From Pseudomonas cichorii (lineage in GTDB: Bacteria; Pseudomonadota; Gammaproteobacteria; Pseudomonadales; Pseudomonadaceae), in NCBI RefSeq assembly GCF_003700275.1, contig NZ_RBRE01000044.1, forward strand, positions 1 to 64,000: a DNA stretch of 64,000 nt, read 5' to 3'. Numbering within the stretch: the first letter of the stretch is position 1; each line of letters begins with the position of its first letter. The notes under the pieces are model-generated. The model was not told the DNA's origin and ran no database searches. It was given only the letters and a program-made list of their open reading frames with translations. The position numbers and the translations under genes are program-made. Below, piece by piece: positions 1-10,346 of the stretch.

Positions 1-72
1 AGGTGGGGGTTTTGTCTTTAGAGATGAAAAAATATCTGTCCGGCTTTCTTCCTTTGCTTTGATTCAGGACAA

Positions 73-97
73 AAAAACCACCTTGAAGGTGGTTTTT
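73..97. terminator. Bidirectional terminator downstream of queD
   Basis: A 10-bp stem (73-82 with 88-97) encloses a 5-base loop. It has A-runs on one side and T-runs on the other, so it can work in both directions. It ends the leftward queD transcript. It may also end a rightward gene whose last codons lie in 3-62 (an open frame ending in TGA at 60-62), but that fragment is too short to identify. Confidence 0.8.
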
Positions 98-109
98 AAT
101 AGGCGGGTA

Positions 110-466
110 TCACTCTCCGCGGTATTCACATCCGCTGGTACAGGTTTCGTGAATGCGCACCGCCGAGAGTTCAGGCAGTAACGGTTTCAGCTCATCCCAG
201 ATCCATTTCGCCAGATTTTCGCTGGTCGGGTTTTCCAGGCCTGGGATGTCATTGAGGTAGTTATGGTCCAGACGCTCATAGAGTGGCTTGAAGATGGCCT
301 TGATTTCGGAGAAATCGCGTATCCAGCCAATATGAGGGTCGACCTTGCCGGACAGATGGATGCCTACCCGGAACGAGTGTCCATGCAGGCGCCCGCATTT
401 ATGGCCCTCAGGTACATGGGGGAGGAGATGCGCGGACTCGAAAGTAAACTCTTTGAAAATTTCCAC
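110..466 (-). CDS. queD: 6-carboxy-tetrahydropterin synthase (QueD/PTPS family)
   Basis: A 118-residue protein of the 6-pyruvoyl-tetrahydropterin synthase fold. QueD converts dihydroneopterin triphosphate to 6-carboxy-tetrahydropterin in the route to the queuosine and preQ1 bases. The zinc-binding histidines are visible in FESAHLLP near the N-terminus and in LHGHSF. The catalytic segment near the C-terminus reads [12 protein letters not shown] chose the GTG start at 466 because the family begins with a sequence like [13 protein letters not shown]; the longer open frame would add 30 residues with no family similarity. The Shine-Dalgarno sequence is weak. A PTPS gene lies at the equivalent place in P. 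aeruginosa (PA2666, from memory). QueD versus a paralogous pterin synthase cannot be separated from sequence alone. Confidence 0.85.
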   Translation of the reverse strand: MEIFKEFTFESAHLLPHVPEGHKCGRLHGHSFRVGIHLSGKVDPHIGWIRDFSEIKAIFKPLYERLDHNYLNDIPGLENPTSENLAKWIWDELKPLLPELSAVRIHETCTSGCEYRGE

Positions 467-582
467 TGTGTATGAGCTCTGGATAAATGGCGATGCAGCG
501 GGCGAGTTTAACAGCAATGCTTTCAAACGCCACGCTCTGCCGAGGCTGGCAGCCAAGCGGTGATGGCATCTAGCCAGAGAGA

Positions 583-614
583 TTCAGCTTGAGTTAAGTT
601 GTTACCCTTATCTT
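583..614 (+). promoter_or_regulatory. BqsR/CarR-like direct repeat with downstream -10-like hexamer
   Basis: TTCAG (583-587), six bases, then TTAAG (594-598) matches the published BqsR site TTAAG-N6-TTAAG with one mismatch. A TATCTT hexamer (609-614) follows 10 bases later, the geometry expected for an OmpR-family activator standing in for a -35 element. It lies 55 bases before the first gene of an operon encoding a BqsR-like regulator, so autoregulation is the inferred role. Confidence 0.5.
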
Positions 615-652
615 GGTCTCCGTAGAAAGTACTTCTTCAAATGGAGCCCATA

Positions 653-961
653 ATGAGAAGACTGACAACTTTGCTGACTGCCTTGATGCTCACTGTGCTG
701 GCCGGATTTGCCATGGCACGTGATATCGGGCCGGATGAAGCCTTGCGACTAAGGGATGCAGGCACCATCCAGTCTTTTGAAAAGCTCAATGAATACGCGC
801 TGGCCAAACACCCCGGCGGGACTATTACGGAGACGGAGCTCGAAAACGAATACGGTAAATACGTTTACCAGATCGAATTGCGTGATACTCAAGGCGTTCA
901 GTGGGACCTGAAAATAAACGCTGTCACAGGACAGATATACAAGAACTATCAGGATAAGTAA
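653..961 (+). CDS. Exported PepSY-domain protein (BqsP/Q-like)
   Basis: A 102-residue protein with a clear signal peptide (residues 1-22, ending FAMA before RDIGPDEAL) followed by one PepSY-type domain. The domain shows the characteristic YVYQIELRDTQG strand and a closing NAVTGQIY turn. Proteins of this kind are secreted or periplasmic and often sit beside two-component systems; their biochemical role is not established. I preferred the ATG at 653 over that at 641 because GGAG stands six bases before it. The stop codon overlaps the next start by one base (TAATG), so the four genes to 3256 appear translationally coupled. The paralogue at 961 shares the same architecture, suggesting tandem duplication. 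Confidence 0.8.
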   Translation: MRRLTTLLTALMLTVLAGFAMARDIGPDEALRLRDAGTIQSFEKLNEYALAKHPGGTITETELENEYGKYVYQIELRDTQGVQWDLKINAVTGQIYKNYQDK

Positions 962-1269
962 TGAAGGTCGACATGCGTCTCTGTGCACTCCTTGGCTTGG
1001 GGCTGTTCTGCTCTGCCGGGCTGGCCAAGGACTTGAATCAGGATGAGGCACTCAGTTTGCGGCAGCGCGGAGTGATTCTGCCTCTTGAGCAATTTATCGA
1101 GCAAGCGTTGAGCCACCATCCTGGCGCCAAGCTGCTCGAGGCCGAACTGGAAGAAAAGAATAACCTGTACGTTTATGAGTTCGAAGTGTTGACTACGCAA
1201 GGTGTGGTCCGCGAGCTCAAGTTCGATGCGCGTGACGGGCGACTTCTGCAAGACGAGGAAGATGATTGA
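961..1269 (+). CDS. Exported PepSY-domain protein, second tandem copy
   Basis: A 102-residue paralogue of the preceding gene. It has a short signal peptide (about residues 1-22, ending CSAGLA) and a PepSY-type domain whose strand reads [12 protein letters not shown], with a DARDGRLL turn. Both proteins carry the pattern DEAL-LR-x-G near the mature N-terminus, supporting duplication. The acidic tail (DEEDD) is distinctive. The start overlaps the previous stop, and its own stop overlaps the regulator start by one base (TGATG). In the BqsRS/CarSR neighbourhood of P. aeruginosa, small PepSY proteins also precede the regulator gene, which supports the same assignment here. Confidence 0.8.
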   Translation: MKVDMRLCALLGLGLFCSAGLAKDLNQDEALSLRQRGVILPLEQFIEQALSHHPGAKLLEAELEEKNNLYVYEFEVLTTQGVVRELKFDARDGRLLQDEEDD

Positions 1270-1937
1270 TGCGGCTACTACTGGTTGAGGATCATGTGCC
1301 TCTGGCAGATGAACTGATTTCTGCCCTTGGGCGACAAGGTTATGCCGTGGATTGGTTGGCCGATGGCCGCGATGCCGTATATCAAGGCGTTAGCGAGCCT
1401 TATGACCTGATTGTCCTCGACCTGGGGTTGCCCGGTGTTCCCGGGCTTGAGGTGCTGCAGCAGTGGCGCAGCAAAGGCCTGGCCGTGCCTGTACTCATTC
1501 TTACCGCACGGGGTTCATGGTCCGAGCGTATCGAGGGCCTTAAGGCCGGCGCCGACGACTACCTGACCAAGCCGTTCCATCCTGAAGAGCTGCAATTGCG
1601 CATTCAGGCCTTGCTGCGCCGCTCACATGGACTGGCCAATCAGCCGACCCTGGAGTCTGCGGGGCTCAACCTGGATGAAAGCCGGCAATGCGTGGTGCGT
1701 GACGGGGTGGATATCCAGCTGACGTCTGCCGAATTCCGCCTGCTCCGCTATTTCATGCACCACCCTGAACAGATCCTTTCCAAGAGCCATCTTGCCGAGC
1801 ATTTGTACGATGGTGAAAACGAACGCGACTCCAATGTGATAGAAGTCCATGTCAATCACCTGAGACGCAAACTTGGGCGTTCGGTGGTCACGACACGTCG
1901 CGGCCAGGGCTATCTGTTCGGTGGTAATAACGCTTGA
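1269..1937 (+). CDS. OmpR-family response regulator (BqsR/CarR-like)
   Basis: A 222-residue cytoplasmic DNA-binding regulator. The receiver domain (about 1-118) has the acidic pair E7-D8, the phospho-acceptor D51 in VLDLGLPG and the conserved K101 in DYLTKPF. A winged-helix Trans_reg_C domain (about 130-218) carries the recognition-helix region [15 protein letters not shown] and the wing [11 protein letters not shown] at 1269 is preferred to the in-frame TTG just upstream. Position between PepSY genes and a kinase, and general synteny, suggest the BqsR/CarR orthologue, which in P. aeruginosa responds to Fe(II) or Ca2+. Sequence alone cannot exclude another QseB/PmrA-type regulator. Confidence 0.85.
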   Translation: MRLLLVEDHVPLADELISALGRQGYAVDWLADGRDAVYQGVSEPYDLIVLDLGLPGVPGLEVLQQWRSKGLAVPVLILTARGSWSERIEGLKAGADDYLTKPFHPEELQLRIQALLRRSHGLANQPTLESAGLNLDESRQCVVRDGVDIQLTSAEFRLLRYFMHHPEQILSKSHLAEHLYDGENERDSNVIEVHVNHLRRKLGRSVVTTRRGQGYLFGGNNA

Positions 1938-3256
1938 AGTCCATACAGAGGCGCCTGAGTCTCGGTCTTGTCGCAGTTCTGGTCGTAGTGGGTCTGGTAA
2001 TGGCCCAGACCAGCCTGTACCTGTTCGAGCTGGGGTTGCAGCGCTATCTGGAAGCCGGGCTGCGCAAGGAAAGCGAAAGCCTGCTGGTTGCCCTGGTTCG
2101 TGGTCCGGTCGGGATTCAACTGGATGAGCAGCGTTTGTCTGCTGCCTACCAGCGCCCGCTCTCGGGCCATTACTTTCGTCTGGACTTCCCCCAGGGTTAT
2201 TGGCGATCCCGCTCGTTATGGGATTTTGAATTGCCCAAGCCCGCTGGAACAGGTCTGCATGCGGATCTGGAATTAGGGCACACCGGGCAATCGCTTCTGG
2301 TGTGGAGTGCGGACTACCGCAAGTTCGGGCAGCAGATCACGGTGACGGTTGCTCAGGACTACACACCCGTCAGAGCAAGCTTCAAGCGCATGCAGCAGAT
2401 AGGCCTGGGATTCGGCCTTGCTGCACTCATTCTGGTGCTGATCCTGCAGCGTGTCACCGTCCGCCGGGCCTTGCGCCCTCTGGAGACCGTTCGCGAGCAG
2501 ATATCCCAATTGCAGCAAGGCCAGCGCTCGCAACTGGACAATCAGGTACCGCTGGAACTTGAGCCGCTGGTAGCGCAAATCAACCATTTGCTCGCGCATA
2601 CCGAAGACAGCCTGAAGCGCTCACGCAATGCGCTGGGCAACCTTGGCCATGCACTCAAGACCCCGCTGGCCGTTTTACTCAGCCTGGCCTCCAGCGAGCA
2701 ACTGGACGCCAACCCTGCGCTGCGCAAGACGCTGCATGAGCAACTGGAGAATATCCGTCTGCGCCTGGAGCGCGAGCTGAACCGTGCTCGTCTGTCCGGT
2801 GATGCATTGCCGGGAGCGCGTTTCGATTGTGATGCAGAACTGACCAGCCTGTTCTCGACGCTGCGCATGATCCATGGCGAGCATCTCGACCTGATCAATG
2901 ATGTACCCAGCGGCCTGCACCTGCCATGGGATCGCGAAGACATTCTCGAACTGTTGGGCAACTTGCTGGATAACGCCTGCAAGTGGGCAGACAGTGAAGT
3001 GCGGCTGAATATTACTCCGCAAGGGCAGGGCTTCTGTCTGCTGATCGACGATGACGGGCCTGGTATTCCTGAATCGCAGCGTGAAGGCGTGTTCAGTCGT
3101 GGTACCCGCCTCGATGAGCAGATCACCGGCCATGGCCTTGGGCTGGGGATCGTGCGTGACATCATCGATGCATGGGGCGGCGATCTGCAATTGCTCACCA
3201 GCCCTATGGGCGGGCTGCGGGTGCGTATCGACCTTCCTGAGCGCACTCTGCCTTAA
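1934..3256 (+). CDS. Membrane sensor histidine kinase (BqsS/CarS-like)
   Basis: A 440-residue kinase paired with the preceding regulator. Membrane segments lie at about 8-27 and 155-172, flanking a periplasmic sensor loop of about 125 residues. A linker/HAMP-like stretch follows. The H-box is GHALKTP with H239, the N-box is [13 protein letters not shown], and the ATP-binding boxes are DDGPGIP and GHGLGLGIV. The start is TTG, overlapping the regulator stop (TTGA); no ATG gives the first membrane segment. The RExxE iron-sensing motif reported for P. aeruginosa BqsS is not visible; the nearest is R44-K-E-S-E48. The ligand therefore remains open. Confidence 0.85.
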   Translation: MKSIQRRLSLGLVAVLVVVGLVMAQTSLYLFELGLQRYLEAGLRKESESLLVALVRGPVGIQLDEQRLSAAYQRPLSGHYFRLDFPQGYWRSRSLWDFELPKPAGTGLHADLELGHTGQSLLVWSADYRKFGQQITVTVAQDYTPVRASFKRMQQIGLGFGLAALILVLILQRVTVRRALRPLETVREQISQLQQGQRSQLDNQVPLELEPLVAQINHLLAHTEDSLKRSRNALGNLGHALKTPLAVLLSLASSEQLDANPALRKTLHEQLENIRLRLERELNRARLSGDALPGARFDCDAELTSLFSTLRMIHGEHLDLINDVPSGLHLPWDREDILELLGNLLDNACKWADSEVRLNITPQGQGFCLLIDDDGPGIPESQREGVFSRGTRLDEQITGHGLGLGIVRDIIDAWGGDLQLLTSPMGGLRVRIDLPERTLP

Positions 3257-3284
3257 CCTTGCCTCAAACCAGATATCTCCTACA

Positions 3285-3319
3285 AAAAATGCTGAGGATC
3301 TTAACTCCTCGGCATTTTT
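3285..3319 (+). terminator. Terminator of the PepSY/two-component operon
   Basis: A 14-bp stem with one G-T wobble (3285-3298 with 3306-3319) and a 7-base loop ends in five T residues. It closes the four-gene operon before the chemoreceptor gene. Confidence 0.8.
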
Positions 3320-3373
3320 GCCGATAACGACTGAAAGTGCTCCCTCTATAAAAATAACCGATAGGCGAACTCT

Positions 3374-5053
3374 ATGCGTCTGAGTCTGAAAGCCAAGGTA
3401 CTGTCATTGGCCGTCTTGCCAGTGTTGTTGTTCGCGTTGGTCATCAGCGCAACTACGGTATTCATCCTGCATCAACAAGCCGAGAAAGAGGTCAATGAGA
3501 CACGGGAGCGTTTACTGGCAGAGGCCAGGACAACGTTGAAAAACTATGTGGACATTGCCATCAGCGCCATCAAGCCCGTCTACGATTCCGCTGCGCCGGG
3601 CGATGAGGCCGCCAAGGCCAATGCCATCAAGCTGCTTGCCTCTGTCAGCTACGGCAAGGACGGCTATCTGTTTGGTTATGACTCCGAAATCATACGGATT
3701 TTCAGAAGCACCAGTGCCGATGGCCTGGGCAAAAGCTTCAAGGACGCCCGTGATCCCAACGGTGTCTATCTCAACAGAGAGCTGGTAGCCGTCGCCAAGG
3801 CGGGTACCCACTACACCTATTACTCCTCGGCATTGCCGGGCAAAACCGAACCGGTCCCCAAGGTGGGCTATACCGAATACCTGTCCAAGTGGGATCTGGT
3901 AGTCGGCAGCGCCGTCAACCTCGACGGTATCGAGGCTCAGGTCGCAGTGGTCAAGCAGAACGTCGATGCGCGTCTGCAAGACATGCTGTACAGCATTGTC
4001 GGCATCACCGTGCTGGTACTGGTGATCATTAGCGCAATCGGCATTGTCATGACCGGGACCCTGTTGCGTCCGCTGCGTTTGATGAAGAACAACCTGGACG
4101 ATATCGTTGCCGGTGAAGGTGACCTGACGCGCCGCCTGGCGATTACCAGCCAGGATGAACTCGGAGAACTGGCAGGCTCGTTCAACCGTTTTGTCGACAA
4201 GATTCATGGCATCGTTCGCCAGATCACCGAGATGACCACCCAACTGACCGGGCTGGTAGGCCAGGTATCCGATCAGGCGCAACGCTCGGAACAAGCGATG
4301 GATCGTCAGCGGCATGAAACCGATCAGGTGGCGACCGCCATCAACGAAATGTCTGCCGCTGCCCAGGAAGTCGCGAAGAGCGCTCAGGGTGCCTCTGTTG
4401 CCGCTCAACAGACCGATGAGCAAGGCAAGGCTGCCAAGCGTGTGGTCGATGGCAGTATCAAGCAGATTCACGCCCTGGTAGACGACATCCGCAAAAGCGG
4501 CTCGTCGCTGGACAGCCTGCAGAAGGATGTTTCATCGATTGTCAGCGTGTTGGGCGTCATTCGCTCCATTGCCGAACAGACCAACCTGCTGGCGCTCAAT
4601 GCGGCCATCGAGGCTGCGAGGGCAGGGGAGGCCGGTCGAGGCTTTGCAGTGGTTGCCGATGAAGTCCGGGCACTGGCCAGCAGGACCCAGCAAAGCACCC
4701 AGGAAATCCAGGGCATGATCGACCGCCTGCAGAAGGGCACCGAGGAAGCTGTTGGCGCCATGCGGCGTTCCAGTGAGGCCGGTGACGGCACCTCGACCCA
4801 GGCCAATGAAGCGGGACTGTCACTGGTGACCATTGGTGAGCTGATCGCAACCATCAACTCGATGAACGCACAGATCGCCAGTGCTGCCGAAGAGCAGACC
4901 GCCGTAGCCGAGGAAATCAACCGCAGCGTTCACCAGATCGCGACCGCCGTGGAAAGCGTTGCTGATGAAACCCGGCAGGGTGCACAGACCTCTCGCAGCC
5001 TGTTTGATCTGGGCAAGCGTCTTGGTGGTCTGGTGTCTCAGTTCCGCGTCTGA
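3374..5053 (+). CDS. Methyl-accepting chemotaxis protein with Cache sensor
   Basis: A 559-residue transmembrane chemoreceptor. The first membrane helix is residues 8-31. A single-Cache-type periplasmic domain (about 35-195) contains [13 protein letters not shown] and the [14 protein letters not shown] end typical of sCache_2. A second helix (about 200-225) leads into HAMP and the long coiled signalling domain with the conserved hairpin [16 protein letters not shown] and [15 protein letters not shown]. No C-terminal CheR-binding pentapeptide is seen. The P. aeruginosa gene next to nuo (PA2652, CtpM) senses malate, so a C4-dicarboxylate ligand is plausible but inferred. It has its own transcription unit, with a terminator before and after. 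Confidence 0.9.
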   Translation: MRLSLKAKVLSLAVLPVLLFALVISATTVFILHQQAEKEVNETRERLLAEARTTLKNYVDIAISAIKPVYDSAAPGDEAAKANAIKLLASVSYGKDGYLFGYDSEIIRIFRSTSADGLGKSFKDARDPNGVYLNRELVAVAKAGTHYTYYSSALPGKTEPVPKVGYTEYLSKWDLVVGSAVNLDGIEAQVAVVKQNVDARLQDMLYSIVGITVLVLVIISAIGIVMTGTLLRPLRLMKNNLDDIVAGEGDLTRRLAITSQDELGELAGSFNRFVDKIHGIVRQITEMTTQLTGLVGQVSDQAQRSEQAMDRQRHETDQVATAINEMSAAAQEVAKSAQGASVAAQQTDEQGKAAKRVVDGSIKQIHALVDDIRKSGSSLDSLQKDVSSIVSVLGVIRSIAEQTNLLALNAAIEAARAGEAGRGFAVVADEVRALASRTQQSTQEIQGMIDRLQKGTEEAVGAMRRSSEAGDGTSTQANEAGLSLVTIGELIATINSMNAQIASAAEEQTAVAEEINRSVHQIATAVESVADETRQGAQTSRSLFDLGKRLGGLVSQFRV

Positions 5054-5100
5054 TCTCTTTATGGCAGGGGTGAGAGGCCTTGCCGGAAAGTAAACAAGCC

Positions 5101-5131
5101 AAAAAAAACCCTGCCGAAGCAGGGTTTTTTT
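5101..5131. terminator. Bidirectional terminator between chemoreceptor gene and nuoN
   Basis: The stem AACCCTGC/GCAGGGTT with a CGAA tetraloop is flanked by an A-run and a T-run. It lies between the converging chemoreceptor gene and the end of the nuo operon and can stop both. Confidence 0.9.
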
Positions 5132-5150
5132 ATGCCAGCCAGCCTGTGAT

Positions 5151-6608
5151 TTACAGGACTGCGTTGAGCACCAGATCCAGCAACGGCTGTGGATACACAC
5201 CCAGCACGAAGGTCAGGATTGCGACCGCCAGCAGCATGACGCCACCGGTACGCTGTGCCCAGTTGAACGCCGCATCGTGACGAGGCAGCTTGTTGTCGAC
5301 CAGATACATGGTGACCATCACCCGCAGGTAGTAGAACACGCCAATGGCACTACCGATGATCAGCGCGCCAACCAGCCACCACAGTTGCGATTCAACGCCG
5401 GTAGCGATGATGTAGAACTTGCCGATGAAGCCTGCGGTCAGCGGGATACCTGCCAGCGACAGCATCATCAGGGTCATGACCGCAGTCAGGTACGGACGAC
5501 GCCAGAACAGGCCACGGTATTCAAACATCGCATCGGCATCGCGGCCGCTGTACGGCGAGGACATCATGGTGATTACACCAAAGCTGCCCAGAGACGTCAG
5601 CACATAGGTCGCCAGATAGACACCGATGGCTTCAACCGCCATGCCTTTGCTGGCAACCAGCGCGATCATCAGGTAACCGAAGTGGGCAATCGAGGAATAA
5701 CCCAGCAGACGCTTGAGGTTGTTCTGGGTCAGCGCCAACAGGTTACCGACCAGGATCGACGCCACGGCGATTACCGCGAGTACGTCATGCAGTACACCGC
5801 TGCTGGCGGCCGGGGAGATCTGGAACAGACGCACCAGCACTGCGAACACTGCAACCTTGCTGGCGGTAGCCAGGAAAGCGGCAACCGGGGCAGGGGCACC
5901 CTCGTAGACGTCCGGCGTCCACAGGTGGAACGGCACCAGCGACAGTTTGAATGCCAGGCCTACGACCATCATGCCCAGACCCATGCTGGCCAGCGCGCTA
6001 GGCATGCCGGTAGCAGCAATCGCCTTGCCGATACCGTCGAAGCTCAGGGTGCCTGCATCGGCGTACAAGAGCGCCATACCGAACAGCAGGAACGCTGAGC
6101 CAGCGGCCGAAAGCACCATGTACTTGATGCCGCCTTCCAGCGAGCGCTTGTTGAAGAAGGCATACGCAACCAGGCCATAGACCGGAACCGACAGCAGTTC
6201 CAGGCCAATGAACAGGCCTGCCAGATGCTTGGCGCTGACCAGCACCAGGCCACCGGCAGCGGCCAGCAGAATCAGCAGGTAAAGCTCTTCACGGTTGCCC
6301 GGATAACCCTTGTTGTCGTCGCCCAGGTAAGCATGCGCCATCGTCACGCACGCGAGTGTCGAGGCGAGGATGATTGCCATGTACAGGCAGGCGAAGCTAT
6401 CGATCTGCAGCAATGGCGTTACCGCCAGTGGCGCGACTTTCAATGCCGGGTAGATCGACAGCAATGCCAGGTTGAGCCCTGCTACCGAGAGCAGGAATGT
6501 TTGCGAGTGATTGCGGCGCCATGCGATGGCCAGCATCACCACCACGACGGTGATGCTGGTAATCAGCAGTGGGGCAAGCGCAATAAAGTGTTGAATCGTC
6601 AGGTCCAT
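5151..6608 (-). CDS. nuoN: NADH-quinone oxidoreductase subunit N
   Basis: A 485-residue integral membrane protein with about 14 helices, one of the three antiporter-like proton-pumping subunits of complex I. Supporting segments include LSVPVYGLVAYAFF, the lysine-bearing LAFKLSLVPFHLWTPDVYEG and YSSIAHFGYLMIAL. The glutamate in the helix corresponding to GLELLSVPVYG and the lysines in FKLSLVPFH match residues essential for proton transfer in the family. It is the last gene of the operon, and the terminator at 5101-5131 follows directly. Only seven bases separate it from nuoM. Confidence 0.97.
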   Translation of the reverse strand: MDLTIQHFIALAPLLITSITVVVVMLAIAWRRNHSQTFLLSVAGLNLALLSIYPALKVAPLAVTPLLQIDSFACLYMAIILASTLACVTMAHAYLGDDNKGYPGNREELYLLILLAAAGGLVLVSAKHLAGLFIGLELLSVPVYGLVAYAFFNKRSLEGGIKYMVLSAAGSAFLLFGMALLYADAGTLSFDGIGKAIAATGMPSALASMGLGMMVVGLAFKLSLVPFHLWTPDVYEGAPAPVAAFLATASKVAVFAVLVRLFQISPAASSGVLHDVLAVIAVASILVGNLLALTQNNLKRLLGYSSIAHFGYLMIALVASKGMAVEAIGVYLATYVLTSLGSFGVITMMSSPYSGRDADAMFEYRGLFWRRPYLTAVMTLMMLSLAGIPLTAGFIGKFYIIATGVESQLWWLVGALIIGSAIGVFYYLRVMVTMYLVDNKLPRHDAAFNWAQRTGGVMLLAVAILTFVLGVYPQPLLDLVLNAVL

Positions 6609-6615
6609 AGCGCTC

Positions 6616-8148
6616 TTACCGGGCCGAAGCGAGTTGAGTGAAGGCAGTGCCTAACCATTGCTGCACGCTGTGCATGGTCGCTGCCGAGGTATCGAGGAAC
6701 GGCTGCGGGTAAACCCCGAGCACGATTAGCAATACGGCAAGACCCAGCACCATGATCAATTCCCGTCCGTCCATACCCTTGAGGGCCTCGTTGGACTGGG
6801 CAGGGCCAAAGTAGGCGCGGTGGATCATGATCAGCGAGTAGACCGAACCGAACACCAGACCGGAAGTGGCAATGGCCGTGATCCATGGCGAGCTTACGAA
6901 GGAGCCCAGCAGGATCAGGAATTCGCCGACAAAGTTACCGGTCCCCGGCAGACCCAGAGAGGCGGCAGCGAAGAACAGGCTGATGGCCGGCAGGTATGGA
7001 ATGCGTGACCACAGACCACCCATTTGACGCATGTCACGGGTATGCAGGCGCTCGTACAACTGGCCGCTGAGGATAAACAGCGCAGCTGCCGACAGACCGT
7101 GGGCAATCATCTGGATCACCACGCCTTGCAGGGCTTGCTGGCTACCGGAGTAGATCCCGATCAGGACGAAACCCATGTGCGAAACGCTGGAGAACGCGAT
7201 CAGGCGCTTGATATCGGACTGTGCGAAGGCCAGGAATGCGCCATAGAAAATGCCGACCAGGCCGAGGGTCATTGCAATCGGCGCGAACTCCGCCGAAGCA
7301 TTGGGGAACAGCGGCAGGGCGAAACGCAGCAGGCCGTAGGCAGCGGTTTTCAGCAGGATACCGGCCAGGTCGACGGAACCTGCAGTCGGAGCCTGAGCGT
7401 GAGCATCGGGCAACCAGGAGTGCAATGGCACGACCGGCAGTTTCACCGCGAACGCGATGAAGAAGCCCAGCATCAGAATGTACTCGGTGCCCGGTGCCAG
7501 TTTGGTCTTCAGCAGGTCGGCGTAAGCGAAGGTAAGTACGCCGGTCTGGTTGAAGTGCACCAGCACCAGACCAAGGATCGCCACCAGCATGATCAGGCCG
7601 CTGGCCTGGGTGAAGATGAAGAACTTGGTCGCTGCGTAGATTCGTGTCTTCTTGCCGTCCGACGAGCTATGACCCCAGAGCGCGATGAGGAAATACATCG
7701 GCACCAGCATCATTTCCCAGAAGAAGAAGAACATGAACAGGTCGATGGCCAGGAACACGCCAACCACACCGCCGAGAATCCACATCAGGTTGAGGTGGAA
7801 GAAGCCGACCTTGCGCTGGATTTCCTTCCAGGAGCAGAGCACGGACAACACACCGAGCAGACCGGTCAGCAGGATCATCAGCAGCGACAGGCCGTCGAGC
7901 GCCAGGTGCACGCTGATGCCGAAACGCGAGATCCACTGTTGGTGGAATTCCAGGGTCCAGGTCGGCGCAGCGCCGGGTGCCGGTGACAGGGTGTAGTCGC
8001 CGACGCCCCACAGCCACAGGCCGATACCGAGCAGCAGGGACATGGTCAGCAGCGCGATCCAGCGTGGCAGTGTGGCGCTGACGCGCTCACACAACCAGCA
8101 CAGCAGGCCGCCGATAAAGGGGATCAGGATTAGCCAAGGCAGAATCAT
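6616..8148 (-). CDS. nuoM: NADH-quinone oxidoreductase subunit M
   Basis: A 510-residue antiporter-like proton-pumping subunit of complex I with about 14 membrane helices. The essential glutamate lies in [15 protein letters not shown], and the channel lysine region is [21 protein letters not shown], both hallmark sequences. The length agrees with other NuoM proteins. It lies between nuoL and nuoN with short spacers, in the standard order. Confidence 0.98.
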   Translation of the reverse strand: MILPWLILIPFIGGLLCWLCERVSATLPRWIALLTMSLLLGIGLWLWGVGDYTLSPAPGAAPTWTLEFHQQWISRFGISVHLALDGLSLLMILLTGLLGVLSVLCSWKEIQRKVGFFHLNLMWILGGVVGVFLAIDLFMFFFFWEMMLVPMYFLIALWGHSSSDGKKTRIYAATKFFIFTQASGLIMLVAILGLVLVHFNQTGVLTFAYADLLKTKLAPGTEYILMLGFFIAFAVKLPVVPLHSWLPDAHAQAPTAGSVDLAGILLKTAAYGLLRFALPLFPNASAEFAPIAMTLGLVGIFYGAFLAFAQSDIKRLIAFSSVSHMGFVLIGIYSGSQQALQGVVIQMIAHGLSAAALFILSGQLYERLHTRDMRQMGGLWSRIPYLPAISLFFAAASLGLPGTGNFVGEFLILLGSFVSSPWITAIATSGLVFGSVYSLIMIHRAYFGPAQSNEALKGMDGRELIMVLGLAVLLIVLGVYPQPFLDTSAATMHSVQQWLGTAFTQLASAR

Positions 8149-8187
8149 GACGGGCTCAATTCCTTTCGCAAATTCGCAAGGTTCATG

Positions 8188-10041
8188 TCAGACCGCAACC
8201 AGAACGACGGCACCGAGTACCAGAACGGCACCCACGGCTATCGAGGCAGCATACCAACGCAACTGGCCGGTCTCGGTGCGGCTCATGGTGACATGACCCC
8301 CCTTGACCAGACGCGGGATCAAACCAATGGTGCGGTCGAACGGATCGCTACGCAGCACATGGCTGATCGCCAGATAAGGTTTGACGAACAGCTTGTCGTA
8401 GATCCAGTCGAAGCCCCATGCAGCGAACCACCAGGCCGAGAGGAGACGTCCAGGACCACTGTTGGCGATCGCGGTGACCAGGCGACGCTTGCCCAGGAAC
8501 AGCAAGGCCGCGAGCAGGATACCTGCCAGGGCGATGGCGCCCGAGGCGATTTCCAGGCTGTGCTTGGCTTCGCCACCGGCATGGCCGACGCTTTGTGGCA
8601 ACACACCGGCCAGTGGCGGGGTGATCATGGCGCCGACAAAGGTCGACAGTACGATCAGCACCGACAGCGGCAGCCAGTGAGCGATGCCATGACCGGCATG
8701 TGCTTCAGTCTTGGCTTCACCGTGGAACGCGATGAATATCAGGCGGAAGGTGTAGATCGAGGTCATGAACGCGCCGACCAGACCTGCATACAGCAGACCG
8801 TTGTTGCCGCTGGCGAAGGCTTCCCAGAGGATTTCGTCCTTGGAGTAGAAACCGGCGGTCAGCAGCGGCAGGGCAGCGAGTGCGGCACCACCGACGATGA
8901 AGCTGGCGTAGGCCAGCGGCAGTTTCTTCCACAGGCCGCCCATCTTGAAGATGTTCTGCTCGTGGTGGCACGCAACGATCACCGCACCGGAAGCAAGGAA
9001 CAGCAGCGCCTTGAAGAAGGCGTGGGTCATCAGGTGGAAGATCGCGCCTTCCCAGGCACCCACACCCAGGGCCAGGAACATGTAGCCGATCTGGCTCATG
9101 GTCGAGTAGGCGAGGATACGTTTGATGTCGGTTTGTACCAGTGCTGCGAAACCGGCCAGAACCAGGGTCACGCCGCCGACCACACCGACCAGATGCAGGA
9201 TGTCCGGAGCCAGGGCGAACAGACCGTGGGTACGGGCGATCAGGTAGACACCGGCGGTAACCATGGTTGCGGCGTGAATCAGTGCCGAAACCGGAGTAGG
9301 GCCGGCCATCGCGTCCGCCAGCCAGGTTTGCAGCGGCAGTTGCGCGGATTTACCGACAGCACCACCGAGCAGCATCAGGGTCGCCAGGACGATCCAGAAG
9401 TCACCGGTCTTGAAGTGCTCAGGCGCACGTACCAGCAGTTCCTGGACATTCAATGTGCCCAGTTGCTGGAACAGGATGAACAGGCCGATGGCCATGAACA
9501 CGTCGCCGATGCGGGTCACGATGAATGCCTTGAGTGCGGCGTTACCGTTGTTGCGGTTGCTGTAGTAGAAACCGATCAACAGGTAGCTGCACAGGCCCAC
9601 GCCTTCCCAACCGAAGTAGATGAACAGCAGGTTGTCGCCCAGGATTAGGAACAACATGCTGGCAATGAACAGGTTGGTGTAGGAGAAGAAGCGCGAGTAG
9701 CCCTCTTCACCACGCATGTACCAGGAAGCGAACAGGTGGATCAGGAAGCCTACGCCAACCACCACACCCAGCATCGTTACGGACAGGCCGTCCAGATACA
9801 GGGCGAAGTTCGGGCTGAAGCCATCCACGTCCATCCATTGCCACAACACCTGGGTGTAGTGACCGCCTTCAGGCGGCGCGACATTGAATTGCCAGATGAC
9901 CCAGGCGGTGACCAGGGCTGACAGTCCAACGGAGCCGACACCGATCAGGGCCGCGAGATTTTCCGAGATGCGTCCACGGGAGAACGACAGCAGCAGAAAA
10001 CCGATCAGGGGAAATACGAAAGTCAGAAAGAGTAGGTTCAT
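8188..10041 (-). CDS. nuoL: NADH-quinone oxidoreductase subunit L
   Basis: A 617-residue distal antiporter-like subunit of complex I. It shows the family glutamate in [20 protein letters not shown], the [23 protein letters not shown] signature split over two channel helices, and a C-terminal extension expected to form the long lateral helix running along the membrane arm. The start overlaps the nuoK stop by four bases (ATGA), so the genes are coupled. A 39-base spacer separates it from nuoM. Confidence 0.98.
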   Translation of the reverse strand: MNLLFLTFVFPLIGFLLLSFSRGRISENLAALIGVGSVGLSALVTAWVIWQFNVAPPEGGHYTQVLWQWMDVDGFSPNFALYLDGLSVTMLGVVVGVGFLIHLFASWYMRGEEGYSRFFSYTNLFIASMLFLILGDNLLFIYFGWEGVGLCSYLLIGFYYSNRNNGNAALKAFIVTRIGDVFMAIGLFILFQQLGTLNVQELLVRAPEHFKTGDFWIVLATLMLLGGAVGKSAQLPLQTWLADAMAGPTPVSALIHAATMVTAGVYLIARTHGLFALAPDILHLVGVVGGVTLVLAGFAALVQTDIKRILAYSTMSQIGYMFLALGVGAWEGAIFHLMTHAFFKALLFLASGAVIVACHHEQNIFKMGGLWKKLPLAYASFIVGGAALAALPLLTAGFYSKDEILWEAFASGNNGLLYAGLVGAFMTSIYTFRLIFIAFHGEAKTEAHAGHGIAHWLPLSVLIVLSTFVGAMITPPLAGVLPQSVGHAGGEAKHSLEIASGAIALAGILLAALLFLGKRRLVTAIANSGPGRLLSAWWFAAWGFDWIYDKLFVKPYLAISHVLRSDPFDRTIGLIPRLVKGGHVTMSRTETGQLRWYAASIAVGAVLVLGAVVLVAV

Positions 10042-10346
10042 CCGCGCATCTCGCTGGCAGCGTCGATATCGAGCGTGTGGAAGCGGCGATACAGTTGCAT
10101 CAGGATCGCCAGGCCAATACTGGCCTCGGCAGCAGCAAGGCTGATCACCAGAATGAACATGACCTGTCCATCCGGTTGTCCCCAGCGGCTACCGGCAACG
10201 ATGAATGCCAGGGCAGAGGCGTTCATCATGATTTCCAGGCTCATCAACACGAAAAGAATGTTGCGACGCACAATCAGGCCCACAAGGCCGAGGCAGAACA
10301 GCACGCCGGCGACCGCCAGACCGTGTTCCAGAGGAATAGCATTCAT
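10038..10346 (-). CDS. nuoK: NADH-quinone oxidoreductase subunit K
   Basis: A 102-residue subunit with three membrane helices. The two buried glutamates needed for proton translocation are seen in [15 protein letters not shown] and [14 protein letters not shown]. It overlaps nuoJ upstream and nuoL downstream by ATGA junctions, the usual arrangement for coupled translation of small membrane subunits. Confidence 0.98.
   Translation of the reverse strand: MNAIPLEHGLAVAGVLFCLGLVGLIVRRNILFVLMSLEIMMNASALAFIVAGSRWGQPDGQVMFILVISLAAAEASIGLAILMQLYRRFHTLDIDAASEMRG

Noticed and set aside
3..62. Possible 3' end of a plus-strand gene
   Set aside because: The open frame ends at 60-62 just before a terminator, which is suggestive, but twenty codons are too few to identify or support it.
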